Shown: one piece after another, positions 44,650 through 53,855 of the stretch
Position numbering within the stretch: the first letter of the stretch is position 1
Layout of the letters: every line of letters starts with the position of its first letter
Source of the DNA: an uncultured Microbacteriaceae bacterium
Lineage (GTDB): Bacteria; Actinomycetota; Actinomycetes; Actinomycetales; Microbacteriaceae
Assembly (NCBI GenBank): GCA_903859205.1
Contig: CAIOLM010000027.1
Location: 44,138-108,137 of the forward strand
Length of the DNA stretch: 64,000 nucleotides
Direction: 5' to 3'
Translations under genes and position numbers: made by a program
The notes under the pieces: model-generated
Database searches by the model: none
Seen by the model: only the letters and a program-made list of their open reading frames with translations
What the model was told of the DNA's origin: nothing

Positions 44650-45846
44650 ATGGCAGTCGACGACAACGAGTTCCCGCGCATTTTTCGCGGGTACGACCCT
44701 GAGCACGTTGATCGCACCATCCTTCGCCTTCGTCGCGAACTCCTTAGCCTCAAGGGTGAAGTCGACCGCATCACTCTGGCTAATTCCGAGATGGCCGAGG
44801 AGGTTGAGAAACTCCGCCTCGAAATTGACCAAGTAGGCCGACCCACTTTTTCAGGGCTGGGTCACACTCTCGAGAAGACGCTTCGCACCGCCGAGGAGCA
44901 GGCCGCCCGCCTGGCTCAAAAAGCCGAGGCGGACGCCTACAACGCAAAGCTCGCGACCGAGCGTGAACGTGAACGCGCGCTCGAAGCCGCATCTGAATCG
45001 GCACGAGCACTCGTCGCCACCGCAGAGCTCAGAGCCGAGCACCTGCTTCAAGATGCACTGACGCGCTCTGCCTCGATTGTTGACAACGCTGAGCGCAAAG
45101 CGCGAAACCTCATCGAGGACGCCACTCGCGATGCCGCCGACACGCGCCGCACGGCGACCACCGAGCGCACCAGAGAACAGGCAACGGCTCGCCGCGAACT
45201 CGAAGCGCTCCGGGCAGAGGCCGAGAGTGAATTTGCGCAGCTTGAACTTGTGCTGACGACGAGCGCGCAGAAGACAGACAAAAAGCTCAACATCAACGAC
45301 GAGATTGTTCGGGTTCTTCGCCTCAATGCCGACCTCGCCAGCAACCGCGAGCGAGCCGAGCAAGAGTACCTTGCAAAGCACCAAGAGGCTGTCCACGCCA
45401 CCGAGGAATACCTCGCTGCCGCGAATGCCGACCTGGCCACCGCTCGTCGCAAGGTCGCCGATGCCGAGGCAGCCGCTCTAGTAATTCACGACCGCGCCCT
45501 CAAAGAGACTCAAGCTTTGCGCGATGCAGTCGATGACCGGGCACGGGCGCTTTTGGCTCAGACCAATGAACGCGCCGCAACGCTTCTTGCTGACGCTGGC
45601 GCGCGCGCGCGAGAGATCGAAGCCGCCGCCGAGGCGAGCCTCGCCGACCTCAAGACAGAGCGAGATGTTCTCGCCGCTCATCTGGAGGCAATGAAAACTG
45701 TTATTGCGCAAGCTGGCGCGGTCAACAACACTGGTTCAGCGACGCGAAAGCCTGCAACCCAGAAAGCTCCAGCGACCAAGGCTCCGGCAGCGGCCAAACC
45801 TGCCACAGTGAAGAAAAACCAACCCGCTCCGCAAAAGAAAGCGTAG
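44650..45846 (+). CDS. DivIVA-like coiled-coil protein
   Basis: 398 residues from the ATG at 44650 with CGGAG upstream; a longer frame from 44605 lacks a ribosome site. The start FPRIFRGYDPEHVDRTILRLRREL is a DivIVA/Wag31-type lipid-binding segment (F....GYDP..VD). A coiled coil of over 300 residues rich in Ala, Glu and Arg follows, and a Lys/Pro/Ala tail. DivIVA-type proteins mark poles and septa and recruit wall-synthesis proteins; this one is longer than Wag31 and may be a paralogue. It is co-transcribed with the permease gene 2 bases downstream. Confidence 0.8.
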   Translation: MAVDDNEFPRIFRGYDPEHVDRTILRLRRELLSLKGEVDRITLANSEMAEEVEKLRLEIDQVGRPTFSGLGHTLEKTLRTAEEQAARLAQKAEADAYNAKLATERERERALEAASESARALVATAELRAEHLLQDALTRSASIVDNAERKARNLIEDATRDAADTRRTATTERTREQATARRELEALRAEAESEFAQLELVLTTSAQKTDKKLNINDEIVRVLRLNADLASNRERAEQEYLAKHQEAVHATEEYLAAANADLATARRKVADAEAAALVIHDRALKETQALRDAVDDRARALLAQTNERAATLLADAGARAREIEAAAEASLADLKTERDVLAAHLEAMKTVIAQAGAVNNTGSATRKPATQKAPATKAPAAAKPATVKKNQPAPQKKA

Positions 45847-45848
45847 AC

Positions 45849-46949
45849 ATGGCCGAGAAGAAGCTCGTCAGCACAACAACTTCCGGCAACCACATAAACG
45901 TGCGCCTGCTCCACCCTTTTCGAGTCGCACTCATTGCCACTCTGGGCGTCGGCCTGGGCATCGTGCTCATCGCTGCGGTTTCATCGCTGGCCACGATTCT
46001 CACGTACATCGGCGCCGCCCTGTTCCTGTCACTCGGGCTAGACCCAGCCGTGACCTGGCTTGAGAAGAAGCGCTTTCCGCGCTGGGCAGCAATCCTCACC
46101 GTCGTTGTTGTGGTCGTGGGGGCGCTAGCGGGACTGCTCGTCAGCGTCATTCCTCTCATCGTCGAGCAGGTTTCCTCGTTCATCCAGTCCATTCCAGCCC
46201 TCATCGAGCAGATCAAGTATTCGAACTGGCTTGCCCAACTAAACGCCGCTTTTGGCGGTTTTATCGACTTCGATTCGTTGCTCAAGCAGATTTCGAAGTT
46301 CTTTAGCGACCCAGCTAATATTTCGAAGTTTGCCGGTGGTGCTCTCGAAATCGGCATTGGTATCGCGAACGGCTTCTTTGGCACTCTGATTGTCGTCATT
46401 CTGACCTTGTATTTCACCGCGTCTCTGAAAACGGTCAAGCACACTGCCTACAAAATGGTGTCCGCTTCGAAGCGCCAACGGTTTATTGAGCTCAGTGAGC
46501 AGATTGCGGCCGGAGTCGGACGCTACGTGGCCGGACAGATTTCACTCGCTCTGGTCAACGGCATTCTGACGTTCATCTTTCTGTCGATCATTGGCGGCAA
46601 GGCGCCGATCGTGTTCGCGTTCATTGCCTTCCTGCTCTCGCTCATCCCTCTGATTGGCACCTTGACCGGGTCAATCATCATCGTGCTCTCAGAGCTGATT
46701 CTGACGAGCCCCCTCACGGCCCTCGTCGCCGCAATTTACTACGTCGTCTACATGCAGGTCGAGGCATACGTTCTCAGCCCTCGCATTATGAACAAGGCTG
46801 TCTCTGTTCCCGGATCAATCGTGGTCATCGCCGCTCTGGCCGGTGGCGCGTTGCTCGGAATTCTGGGTGCTCTGATTGCAATCCCCGTCGCGGCGTCGAT
46901 CATTCTGATCATCAAGGACGTCTTCATGCCCGCGCAGGAACAGAAGTAA
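45849..46949 (+). CDS. AI-2E family transporter (PerM/UPF0118 permease)
   Basis: 366 residues, about eight membrane helices. The family pattern is clear: an N-terminal helix pair, a soluble middle segment, then GVGRYVAGQISLALVNGILTF and the C-terminal PIVFAFIAFLLSLIPLIGTLTGSI and YVLSPRIMNKAVSVPG. Members export various substrates (autoinducer-2 was only the first claim; others are Na+/H+ antiporters or indole exporters). The substrate here is open. Follows the DivIVA-like gene by 2 bases and converges with a hydrolase gene. Confidence 0.92.
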   Translation: MAEKKLVSTTTSGNHINVRLLHPFRVALIATLGVGLGIVLIAAVSSLATILTYIGAALFLSLGLDPAVTWLEKKRFPRWAAILTVVVVVVGALAGLLVSVIPLIVEQVSSFIQSIPALIEQIKYSNWLAQLNAAFGGFIDFDSLLKQISKFFSDPANISKFAGGALEIGIGIANGFFGTLIVVILTLYFTASLKTVKHTAYKMVSASKRQRFIELSEQIAAGVGRYVAGQISLALVNGILTFIFLSIIGGKAPIVFAFIAFLLSLIPLIGTLTGSIIIVLSELILTSPLTALVAAIYYVVYMQVEAYVLSPRIMNKAVSVPGSIVVIAALAGGALLGILGALIAIPVAASIILIIKDVFMPAQEQK

Positions 46950-47675
46950 CTAGGCCAGGGGCCCATCCCACTCGGTCGGCAACGGATACGCCGCCGGGTT
47001 GACGACACGAACGATCTCGTTCAGCACGCGTCGCGTCTGGTTCTCGCCCACCCACAGGTGTTTGCCGTCTTCAACATTGATCAGTTCGATGTTGGGCACG
47101 CTCGAGAAACGTTGTGCTGCTTCAGCTGGCTGCAGATAGTCATCGTGTTCGGGAATCAGCGCAACGAGACGGCGTGAGTCTCCTGCCCATGCCGCCACCT
47201 CTTCGGGAGTTGCTCGGTGCAACGGTGGCGCGAGCAAGATGGCTCCCCTGATGTCATGGTTGCGACCGTACTTCAGGGCCAGCTCAGTACCGAATGACCA
47301 GCCCACAATCCACGGATTCGGAAGGCCAGCTTCACGCACGAACGCGATTGCCGCATCCACGTCAAAGCGCTCCGCGTTGCCGCCGTCGAAGGTTCCCTCG
47401 CTCGTTCCGCGCGGGCTCTTTGTTCCACGAGTGTTGAACCTGAGCACGGCAATGTTGGCTAGGGCAGGTAGACGCCCCGACGCCTTGCGAAGAATGTGAG
47501 AATCCATGAATCCGCCAGCGGTCGGCAGCGGATGCAGCGTGACAAGCGTGGCAACCGGCTCACCTGAGGTCGGCAGTGAAATCTCGCCGACGAGGGTGAG
47601 CCCGTCTGAGGTGTGCAGCTCAATGTCTTCACGGTATGCCGGCAGGTTGATTCCGCCACGAATTTCTTCGGTCAC
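46950..47675 (-). CDS. Alpha/beta hydrolase
   Basis: 241 residues from a GTG at 47675. Serine-hydrolase fold with nucleophile elbow GWSFGTELAL, an oxyanion-side VTLHPLP near residue 40, an Asp in LIPEHDDYLQP and a late His in EDGKHLWVGE. It resembles small dienelactone-hydrolase- or CocE-like enzymes of the YdeN/'alpha/beta hydrolase' type. The substrate cannot be predicted. The zinc-protein gene ends 1 base before this start, so the two form an operon. Confidence 0.85.
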   Translation of the reverse strand: MTEEIRGGINLPAYREDIELHTSDGLTLVGEISLPTSGEPVATLVTLHPLPTAGGFMDSHILRKASGRLPALANIAVLRFNTRGTKSPRGTSEGTFDGGNAERFDVDAAIAFVREAGLPNPWIVGWSFGTELALKYGRNHDIRGAILLAPPLHRATPEEVAAWAGDSRRLVALIPEHDDYLQPAEAAQRFSSVPNIELINVEDGKHLWVGENQTRRVLNEIVRVVNPAAYPLPTEWDGPLA

Positions 47676-47676
47676 A

Positions 47677-47964
47677 CTAGCCAATCTTCCAACAGTGCGA
47701 ATGCCAGTGGCGACGGGCCTCGATGTCTGCCTGATCACCCAGGATGCCATCCTGTCGCCATGCAGCAATGTGGGCGACTCCCGGCTCGATCACCATCTGG
47801 CAGCCCGGGCACACGTACTCTTTCGTCGCATTGGTTGCCGCAATGGGCTGAACCGTCCAGGTGCCGTCGCGACGGGCTTCACTTCGCCGTGCACCAAAAG
47901 TGAGACGTTCAACGTCGAGCGGTTCATGCGCTTGATCGCGCTTCGAGGGTCGACGTCGTGCCAT
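47677..47964 (-). CDS. Small zinc-finger-like protein (CxxC...H...HxxC)
   Basis: 95 residues, often labelled 'ATP/GTP-binding protein' in actinobacteria without evidence. The N-terminus is basic and probably disordered (MARRRPSKRDQ). The C-terminal half has EYVCPGCQMVIEPGVAHIAAW and RRHWHSHCWKIG, giving Cys-Cys-His-His/Cys ligands for one or two zinc ions, similar to HNH-like or treble-clef knuckles. No catalytic motif. Widely conserved in Microbacteriaceae next to an alpha/beta hydrolase by my recollection. Function unknown. Confidence 0.75.
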   Translation of the reverse strand: MARRRPSKRDQAHEPLDVERLTFGARRSEARRDGTWTVQPIAATNATKEYVCPGCQMVIEPGVAHIAAWRQDGILGDQADIEARRHWHSHCWKIG

Positions 47965-47999
47965 GTTTCTAGCCTAGGGCGCGCAAGCGGCCAGTCGGT

Positions 48000-48629
48000 T
48001 TAGTACCAGTTGAACTCTTCCGAGTGTGCCCAAGCGCCGCAGGGAGTGCCGTAACGATTCTTGATGTATCCCAGGCCCCAGACAATTTGCGTGCGCGGAT
48101 TGGTGCGCCAGTCCGCGCCGGCGGAGGCCATCTTGTTGCCAGGAAGGGCCTGAGGAATACCGTGGGCACCACTCTCGGTGTTGTGTGAGTTCACGTTCCA
48201 GTGAGACTCGCGGTTCCACAGGTTGACCAAGCAGTCGAACTCGCTACCGTTCCAGCCGCGCTGCACGACCAGAACATACGCGATGGCCTGCGCGGTTCCT
48301 GCATCAGGAATACCTGAAAGAGGTGTCAGACGAGCGATTGACTCGAGTCCGTCACGACCGCCCGCACGAGCAGATTCGGCAGCGATAAGGCTTTGACCTT
48401 CTGCGTAGCGCGCGAGGTCGATAGACACGAAGTTTGGCGACGCGACCGCACCAGAGAACGGGTCAATGCTGTTTACGGCGAGAACGCCGAGAGTCGCGAC
48501 GAAGGCCGCCAAGAAGAGGCCCGGTCCTCGACGAATGAAGATGTGTGAGAGGCTCACCGGCCCACGGGTACGCGAAAGAAACCGGCGCCGAGTTACCAGC
48601 GCGGGGTCACTTTGCAGGTGTTTTCCCAT
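48000..48629 (-). CDS. Secreted lytic transglycosylase-like protein
   Basis: 209 residues. A membrane segment after a long basic N-terminus (about residues 35-55, GLFLAAFVATLGVLAVNSI) suggests a signal anchor. The C-terminal 90 residues form the lysozyme-like domain of aggregation-promoting factor proteins: FDCLVNLWNRESHWNVNSHN with the catalytic Glu, SGAHGIPQALPG and WRTNPRTQIVWGLGYIKNRYG. It should cleave peptidoglycan glycan strands outside the membrane. Stand-alone gene, with its own short flanks. Confidence 0.9.
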   Translation of the reverse strand: MGKHLQSDPALVTRRRFLSRTRGPVSLSHIFIRRGPGLFLAAFVATLGVLAVNSIDPFSGAVASPNFVSIDLARYAEGQSLIAAESARAGGRDGLESIARLTPLSGIPDAGTAQAIAYVLVVQRGWNGSEFDCLVNLWNRESHWNVNSHNTESGAHGIPQALPGNKMASAGADWRTNPRTQIVWGLGYIKNRYGTPCGAWAHSEEFNWY

Positions 48630-48679
48630 GGTCTAGCTATTTTACCGAGGCAAAAGCCTCAATACCTAGTTGAGACTTT

Positions 48680-49237
48680 TTAGGCCTGACCTGCTGCGAT
48701 GAGCGCATCGATGAGTTCGTCAAGAATCAAGTCGACCTGAACCTCGCTGTAGCCACCCTTTTGTGGACGGAAAACGGCCTGACGAACCCACGATGCTCGC
48801 AACGTTGAGCCAGAGTCCAAGCCCGCTACAACCTCATCAGCAAACGCGTCGACATCGCTCACTCGGTAGCCCGTCTTGAAACCACCAACGCGCGCGAAGC
48901 GCTTCTTGGCTCGCCTGCGAAACCGAGTGGCCAAATCGTCGAGGGCAACGCGCGAGCGACGCGACAAGCCTTCCCATCCCTCAGTGTTGATAGCTTTCTC
49001 GCGCTCGAGCTCAGCAAAGGCGACCTCAAGACGTTCGAGCGCTGAATCCACGACTGACGCGACATAGCCCTTCTTGCTCACATCAAACGCGACGCGACGA
49101 ATGTCACCGCTAGTGAGCGTCGCTTCGCCAATCTCGTAGGTGTCGTAAGCCAGGCGAGCCTGCGCGATGAAGGCATCCACCTGCTCAACGCTGTAGGCAA
49201 CGGTCTTGCGCTTGGCGCGGGGAAAAGTCGTGGTCAC
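48680..49237 (-). CDS. DivIVA-domain repeat protein
   Basis: 185 residues built from repeats of the DivIVA-domain motif found in actinobacterial proteins. The core 'GYxxxxVDxxxxxxxxxL' occurs as AYSVEQVDAFIAQ (residues 14-26), GYVASVVDSALERLE, GYRVSDVDAFADEVV and GYSEVQVDLILDELI. It has little coiled coil, unlike true DivIVA. Located directly downstream of cdsA on the same strand, a common arrangement. Likely a septum- or pole-associated protein; exact role not known. Confidence 0.85.
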   Translation of the reverse strand: MTTTFPRAKRKTVAYSVEQVDAFIAQARLAYDTYEIGEATLTSGDIRRVAFDVSKKGYVASVVDSALERLEVAFAELEREKAINTEGWEGLSRRSRVALDDLATRFRRRAKKRFARVGGFKTGYRVSDVDAFADEVVAGLDSGSTLRASWVRQAVFRPQKGGYSEVQVDLILDELIDALIAAGQA

Positions 49238-49273
49238 GGTTCTATTCTCGCAAACTATGTGGGGACGCTCGGA

Positions 49274-50302
49274 CTAATGGAACGACGCAACGATGAAGTA
49301 CAGGACGAACATAAAGAAGCCCGAGGGGATGATGGAGTCGAGACGGTCGAGGAACCCACCGTGGCCCGCCAGCCAGTTCGACATGTCTTTGATGCCGATG
49401 ACCCGCTTGAGGTGAGACTCCCCCAGATCCCCCCAGGTGGCAACAGTGAGAAGGATGGGGCCAAGGAAGAGCCCGAACCACCACTGTTCGTGCAGAATCA
49501 GCGTCGAGACCAAGATGGCGGCAAGCGTAGAGACGACGCCCGCTCCGGCGAAGCCTTCCCAGGTCTTCTTGGGGCTGATCTTGGGCGCCAACGGGTGCTT
49601 GCCAAACTTGAGCCCGCTCGCATAGGCCCCGATGTCGACCGAAACAACGACGATGAGGAAGGCGAGCACCCACCACTGACCTGATTGCTGGTTCGCAGAA
49701 CCGGGCTGGGCGACGAGCGCCACGGTGAAGGCACCAAGCCACGTCACATACGACAGCGAGAACGCTGAGGCGGCGAGCGAGCCGCCGAGCTTGGCTCCGG
49801 GCATGTGCCCGCGAAGACTGAGACGAACAATCTGCCACAGCAGAATGACCGCGAGCCCGCCAATGATGGCGACCGTTGCAACGATCATGCCTTGGTAATA
49901 CGCCACAGGCATGACTGCCACCGTGACGGCCGCGCTGATGTAGCGCGGCACATACCAGAGTCGGTGTTGCATTGCGGTGGCCAGCTCAAACGACGAGATG
50001 CCGAGCAAGACAGCCCCAAAAAGAATGAAGAACTGCTTGTCGACCAAGAGGCTGACCAGAACGAGCCCACCCAGAACGAGCCCCATGACCACAGCACCGA
50101 TGATGTTGCGACCAGTGCGCTTCTGCAGCTGATCGCTCGCCTGCTCAAACTGCGCTTTGGCGTTCTCGAGGTTGCGATCAAAGTCGGATCGTGCCTTTTC
50201 GAGGTTGCGATCGAAGTCGGCGCGGGCGGCACGAAGCTGCGCTTGGAACTGACCGGTCGGTGTGAGCTTTCCACCCGGTTCTTTAGGATGGGGATCCGTC
50301 AT
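49274..50302 (-). CDS. cdsA: Phosphatidate cytidylyltransferase
   Basis: 342 residues. A cytosolic N-terminal extension of about 65 residues with an 11-residue repeat (ADFDRNLEKAR, SDFDRNLENAK, AQFEQASDQ) predicted as coiled coil precedes eight or so membrane helices. The C-terminus carries the CDS signature GDLGESHLKR..GIKDMSNWLAGHGGFLDRLDS. It makes CDP-diacylglycerol from phosphatidate and CTP. The extension is unusual for CdsA. Six bases after frr, in the conserved rpsB-tsf-pyrH-frr-cdsA order. Confidence 0.95.
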   Translation of the reverse strand: MTDPHPKEPGGKLTPTGQFQAQLRAARADFDRNLEKARSDFDRNLENAKAQFEQASDQLQKRTGRNIIGAVVMGLVLGGLVLVSLLVDKQFFILFGAVLLGISSFELATAMQHRLWYVPRYISAAVTVAVMPVAYYQGMIVATVAIIGGLAVILLWQIVRLSLRGHMPGAKLGGSLAASAFSLSYVTWLGAFTVALVAQPGSANQQSGQWWVLAFLIVVVSVDIGAYASGLKFGKHPLAPKISPKKTWEGFAGAGVVSTLAAILVSTLILHEQWWFGLFLGPILLTVATWGDLGESHLKRVIGIKDMSNWLAGHGGFLDRLDSIIPSGFFMFVLYFIVASFH

Positions 50303-50308
50303 GATGGC

Positions 50309-50863
50309 CTAGACGGCGAGAAGCTCAGCTTCTTTGCGCTTGAGCGCGTCGTCAATCTGGTCGGTGTGGGTCTTGGTTACAGCCTCAAGCTCTTTTTCAC
50401 CGCGGGCCAGGTCGTCGTCGCCGACTTCGCCCTTCAGCGAATCCAGGTCGTCTTTGGCCTTACGACGGATGTTTCGAATGGCGACCTTGGCGTCTTCGCC
50501 CTTGGTGCGAACGAGCTTGACGTACTCTTTGCGTCGCTCTTCTGTGAGCTCAGGAAGCGTCACGCGAATAACGTTGCCGTCGTTGGTGGGGTTGGCGCCG
50601 AGGTTTGGGACATCGCGGATGGCCTGCTCAATGTCGCGCAAAGCAGACTTGTCAAAGGGAGCCACCATGATCGTGCGAGCCTCTGGGTTGCTGAGCGATG
50701 CGAGCTGCGCCAATGGGGTGGGTGTTCCGTAGTAGCTGACCATGATTTTCTGGAACATCTGCGGGTTTGCTCGGCCGGTACGAACAGAGGAGAAGTCTTC
50801 TTTGGCAACCTCGATGGCTTTAGCCATGCGCTCGGCGGCATCAGCAAGAACGTCGGAAATCAC
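50309..50863 (-). CDS. frr: Ribosome recycling factor
   Basis: 184 residues, standard length. The three-helix and beta-alpha-beta structure is clear: [33 protein letters not shown] at the start and [32 protein letters not shown] in the core. With EF-G it splits post-termination ribosomes. Downstream of pyrH and upstream of cdsA. Confidence 0.98.
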   Translation of the reverse strand: MISDVLADAAERMAKAIEVAKEDFSSVRTGRANPQMFQKIMVSYYGTPTPLAQLASLSNPEARTIMVAPFDKSALRDIEQAIRDVPNLGANPTNDGNVIRVTLPELTEERRKEYVKLVRTKGEDAKVAIRNIRRKAKDDLDSLKGEVGDDDLARGEKELEAVTKTHTDQIDDALKRKEAELLAV

Positions 50864-50897
50864 GGTTTCTCCTTGGGGAAATCAGGTTTCGTTCAGT

Positions 50898-51611
50898 CTA
50901 GTTGGTGACCAGAGTACCGATGGGGTCGCCCTTAATGGCCTTCGTGATGTTGCCCTCGGGCTCCATGCCAAAGACGCGCATGGGCATCTTGTTGTCCATG
51001 CACAGACTGAACGCCGTGGAGTCAACCACCTTGAGTCCCTTGTCGAGCGCCTCCCGGAAAGTGACAGTGTCAAGCTTCACGGCTGTGGGATCCGTGCGGG
51101 GGTCGCCCGAGTAGACGCCATCGACCCCGTTCTTTGCGACGAGTACCTCGTCACAGTGAATCTCGAGTGCACGCTGGGCCGAAACGGTGTCGGTCGAGAA
51201 GAACGGCAGTCCGGCGCCCGCACCGAAGATAACAACGCGGCCCTTTTCAAGGTGCCGGATGGCGCGCAGGGGAAGGTATGGCTCGGCGACCTGGGCCATT
51301 GCAATGGCCGACTGCACGCGCGGCTGAGCACCGGCCTGCTCGAGGAAGTCCTGCAAGGCCAGCGCGTTCATGACCGTACCGAGCATGCCCATGTAGTCGG
51401 CACGCCCACGGTCCATACCCCGCTGCGATAGCTCAGCCCCGCGGAAGAAGTTTCCACCACCGACGACAACCGCGATTTCAACCGTTTTGGACGCCTCGGC
51501 TATGTCGCGCGCGATCGCTGAAACAACATCCGGGTTCACACCGAGCGAGCCACCACCAAACGCCTCACCCGACAGCTTGAGTAGTACGCGACGGCGAGTC
51601 TTGGGGTTCAT
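50898..51611 (-). CDS. pyrH: UMP kinase
   Basis: 237 residues of the amino-acid-kinase fold: [14 protein letters not shown] at the start, [11 protein letters not shown] for the phosphate loop, and [14 protein letters not shown] for UMP contact. It phosphorylates UMP to UDP and is normally a hexamer regulated by UTP and GTP. An inverted-repeat terminator lies between it and tsf, so it may have its own promoter in 51612-51727. Confidence 0.98.
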   Translation of the reverse strand: MNPKTRRRVLLKLSGEAFGGGSLGVNPDVVSAIARDIAEASKTVEIAVVVGGGNFFRGAELSQRGMDRGRADYMGMLGTVMNALALQDFLEQAGAQPRVQSAIAMAQVAEPYLPLRAIRHLEKGRVVIFGAGAGLPFFSTDTVSAQRALEIHCDEVLVAKNGVDGVYSGDPRTDPTAVKLDTVTFREALDKGLKVVDSTAFSLCMDNKMPMRVFGMEPEGNITKAIKGDPIGTLVTN

Positions 51612-51676
51612 GTGGATGCTGGTCCTTCCGGCGGTGGGCGTTACTCAAAAGTAGCGGTGAAGCGGGCGTTAAAGCC

Positions 51677-51710
51677 GATGACCCGGCGCGTTTTCACGAA
51701 CCGGGTCATC
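51677..51710 (-). terminator. Hairpin after tsf
   Basis: A 10-bp perfect stem, GATGACCCGG (51677-51686) with CCGGGTCATC (51701-51710), 17 bases beyond the tsf stop. The U-tract is poor, so it may terminate weakly or only attenuate read-through into pyrH-frr-cdsA. Confidence 0.6.
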
Positions 51711-51727
51711 AAGATTGATCGAGGTGA

Positions 51728-52555
51728 CTAAGCGCCGACCTTGAATCGAACGAATCCCGTCACCGTGAGGCCAGCGTTCTCGAGAACCTTGGCAACAGTG
51801 AACTTGTTGTCGCGAGCGTATTCCTGCTCGAGCAGAGCAATCTGCTTGAAGTAGGCGCCGATGCGACCATCAACGATCTTCTCGATCTGAGCCTCGGGCT
51901 TGCCCTCGTTGCGGCTGATCTCGGTAACGATCTGACGCTCCTTCTCAACCTCAGCTGCGGGGACATCCTCGCGCGAAAGGTACTGAGGGTCAGCGAACGA
52001 GATGTGCTGCGCAATGGAGCGAGCAGTGTCTGCGTCTGAGCCGGTGTAACCAACAACAACACCAACCTGCGGGGGCAGGTCCTGGCTGGTCTGGTGCAGG
52101 TAGATAGCGAAGTTGTCGGCCTCGATCACAGCGATGCGACGGAGTTCAATCTTCTCGCCGATGATGGCGGCCTCGTCAGCAATGATCTCGGCGACGGTCT
52201 TGCCCTCTGCCGGAGCAGCGTTGCCGGACTCGACCGTGGTGGCGCCAGCGGCGACCACAGCAGCGAGTACCTTCTCGCTCAGGGCAACGAACTTGTCACC
52301 CTTTGCGACGAAGTCGGTCTCGCAGGCGAGCTCGATGAGGGTTGCCTTGTTGCCGTTCTGAGCAGCGGCTACGAGGCCCTCTGCGGTGGAACGGTCAGCA
52401 CGCTTTGCGTTGCCCTTGGCTCCCTTGAGACGCAGAATTTCAACTGCCTTCTCGAGGTCACCATCGGCTTCAACGAGTGCGTTCTTGGTGTCAACCATGC
52501 CGGTGCCGAGGCGCTCGCGCAGGGTCTTGACGTCTTCCAGGCTGAAGTTAGCCAT
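51728..52555 (-). CDS. tsf: Elongation factor Ts
   Basis: 275 residues. N-terminal UBA-like domain (FSLEDVKTLRERLGTGMVDTKNALVEADGDLEKA) and core with TDFVAKGDKF, the EF-Tu magnesium-displacing segment. It exchanges nucleotide on EF-Tu. Follows rpsB after 52 bases, as in nearly all bacteria. Confidence 0.98.
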   Translation of the reverse strand: MANFSLEDVKTLRERLGTGMVDTKNALVEADGDLEKAVEILRLKGAKGNAKRADRSTAEGLVAAAQNGNKATLIELACETDFVAKGDKFVALSEKVLAAVVAAGATTVESGNAAPAEGKTVAEIIADEAAIIGEKIELRRIAVIEADNFAIYLHQTSQDLPPQVGVVVGYTGSDADTARSIAQHISFADPQYLSREDVPAAEVEKERQIVTEISRNEGKPEAQIEKIVDGRIGAYFKQIALLEQEYARDNKFTVAKVLENAGLTVTGFVRFKVGA

Positions 52556-52607
52556 TCGTCTATTTCTCCTTGATTAGAAACGTAAAAGTGGAAAGGAAGT
52601 GAGCTGA

Positions 52608-53603
52608 TTACTCAGCTGCAGGAGCTTCTTCAGCCTTCTCAGCCTTGGGGGCCTTGGCAGCAGCAGCCTTGGGAGCAGCGGCCTTGGGGGCAGCAGCCTT
52701 CTTCTCAGCAGCGGGCTTCTCGGCCTTCTCTGCCTTCTCGGCGGCAGGCTTCTCTGCCTTGGGGGCAGCAGCCTTCTTCTCAGCCTTAGGCTCAGCAGCT
52801 ACCTCAGCAGCAGCTTCTGCGGGGGCAGCAGGAGCCTCAGCCTGACCGGCCTCGAGAAGCTCGCGCTCCCACTCAGCCAGCGGCGAAGCGTCTTCACCCT
52901 GCTCGGGCTTCTGGTGACGGGCGATGAGACCCTCGGCAACTGCATCCGCGATGATGCGGGTCAGCAGGCCAACCGAGCGGATTGCGTCATCGTTACCGGG
53001 GATCGGGTACGCAAGCTCATCGGGGTCACAGTTGGTGTCGAGGATTCCGACAACGGGGATGCCAAGCTTCTTGGCTTCGTCGATTGCCAGGTGCTCTTTC
53101 TTGGTGTCAACAACCCAGATAGCGCTAGGTGCCTTGGTCAGGTTGCGGATACCACCGAGGCTCTTGTGCAGCTTGACGAGTTCACGCTTCTTGAGCAGGA
53201 GCTCCTTCTTGGTGAAACCGGTCGATGCGGGGTTCTCGAAGTCGAGCTGCTCGAGCTCCTTCATGGTGGTCAAACGGCCACCAATGGTCTGGAAGTTGGT
53301 CAGAAGACCACCGAGCCAGCGCTCGTTGACGTAGGGCTGACCCACGCGGGTTGCCTGCTCGGCAATCGACTCCTGGGCCTGCTTCTTGGTACCAACGAAG
53401 AGGATGGTGCCGCCGTGAGCGACGGTCTCTTTGACGAAGTCGTATGCCTTGTCAATGAAGGCCAGCGACTGCTGAAGGTCGATGATGTGGATGCCCGAGC
53501 GCTCGGCCAGAACGAAGCGCTTTACCTTCGGGTTCCAACGACGGGTCTGGTGACCAAAGTGAACGCCGCTGTCGAGCAGCTGGCGAATGGTTACAACGGC
53601 CAT
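52608..53603 (-). CDS. rpsB: Ribosomal protein S2 with long Ala/Lys/Glu-rich C-terminal extension
   Basis: 331 residues from the ATG at 53603. The first 250 are canonical S2 ([60 protein letters not shown]). The last 70 or so are low-complexity repeats of AEK, KPAAEK and [10 protein letters not shown], predicted disordered and strongly charged. Such tails occur in several high-GC actinobacteria; their role is unknown. The gene has a leader of some 100 bases or more, with a likely -10 (TATGCT on the minus strand near 53800). Confidence 0.97.
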   Translation of the reverse strand: MAVVTIRQLLDSGVHFGHQTRRWNPKVKRFVLAERSGIHIIDLQQSLAFIDKAYDFVKETVAHGGTILFVGTKKQAQESIAEQATRVGQPYVNERWLGGLLTNFQTIGGRLTTMKELEQLDFENPASTGFTKKELLLKKRELVKLHKSLGGIRNLTKAPSAIWVVDTKKEHLAIDEAKKLGIPVVGILDTNCDPDELAYPIPGNDDAIRSVGLLTRIIADAVAEGLIARHQKPEQGEDASPLAEWERELLEAGQAEAPAAPAEAAAEVAAEPKAEKKAAAPKAEKPAAEKAEKAEKPAAEKKAAAPKAAAPKAAAAKAPKAEKAEEAPAAE

Positions 53604-53855
53604 TGCCGTTCTCCTGTTCTTGGCGCACGCCGACCATGTCGGCAAAACGCCACTTGCGGTTATGTCGCGGTTCTCGGTTGAGATCCGCCCTAGTGTCCCG
53701 TTTCACATCCCGCGGTTATAAAACCGACCGGTGGGAGGTTCCGCGATGGTGGACACGCGAAGTCACCCCATTTCTGGAGTGCCCTTCCAGCATAACAGGC
53801 GAAATGTCGCGATTTCGACGCTCACGCCGAGGCTCCCCTCTGACAGAATCAGCCT

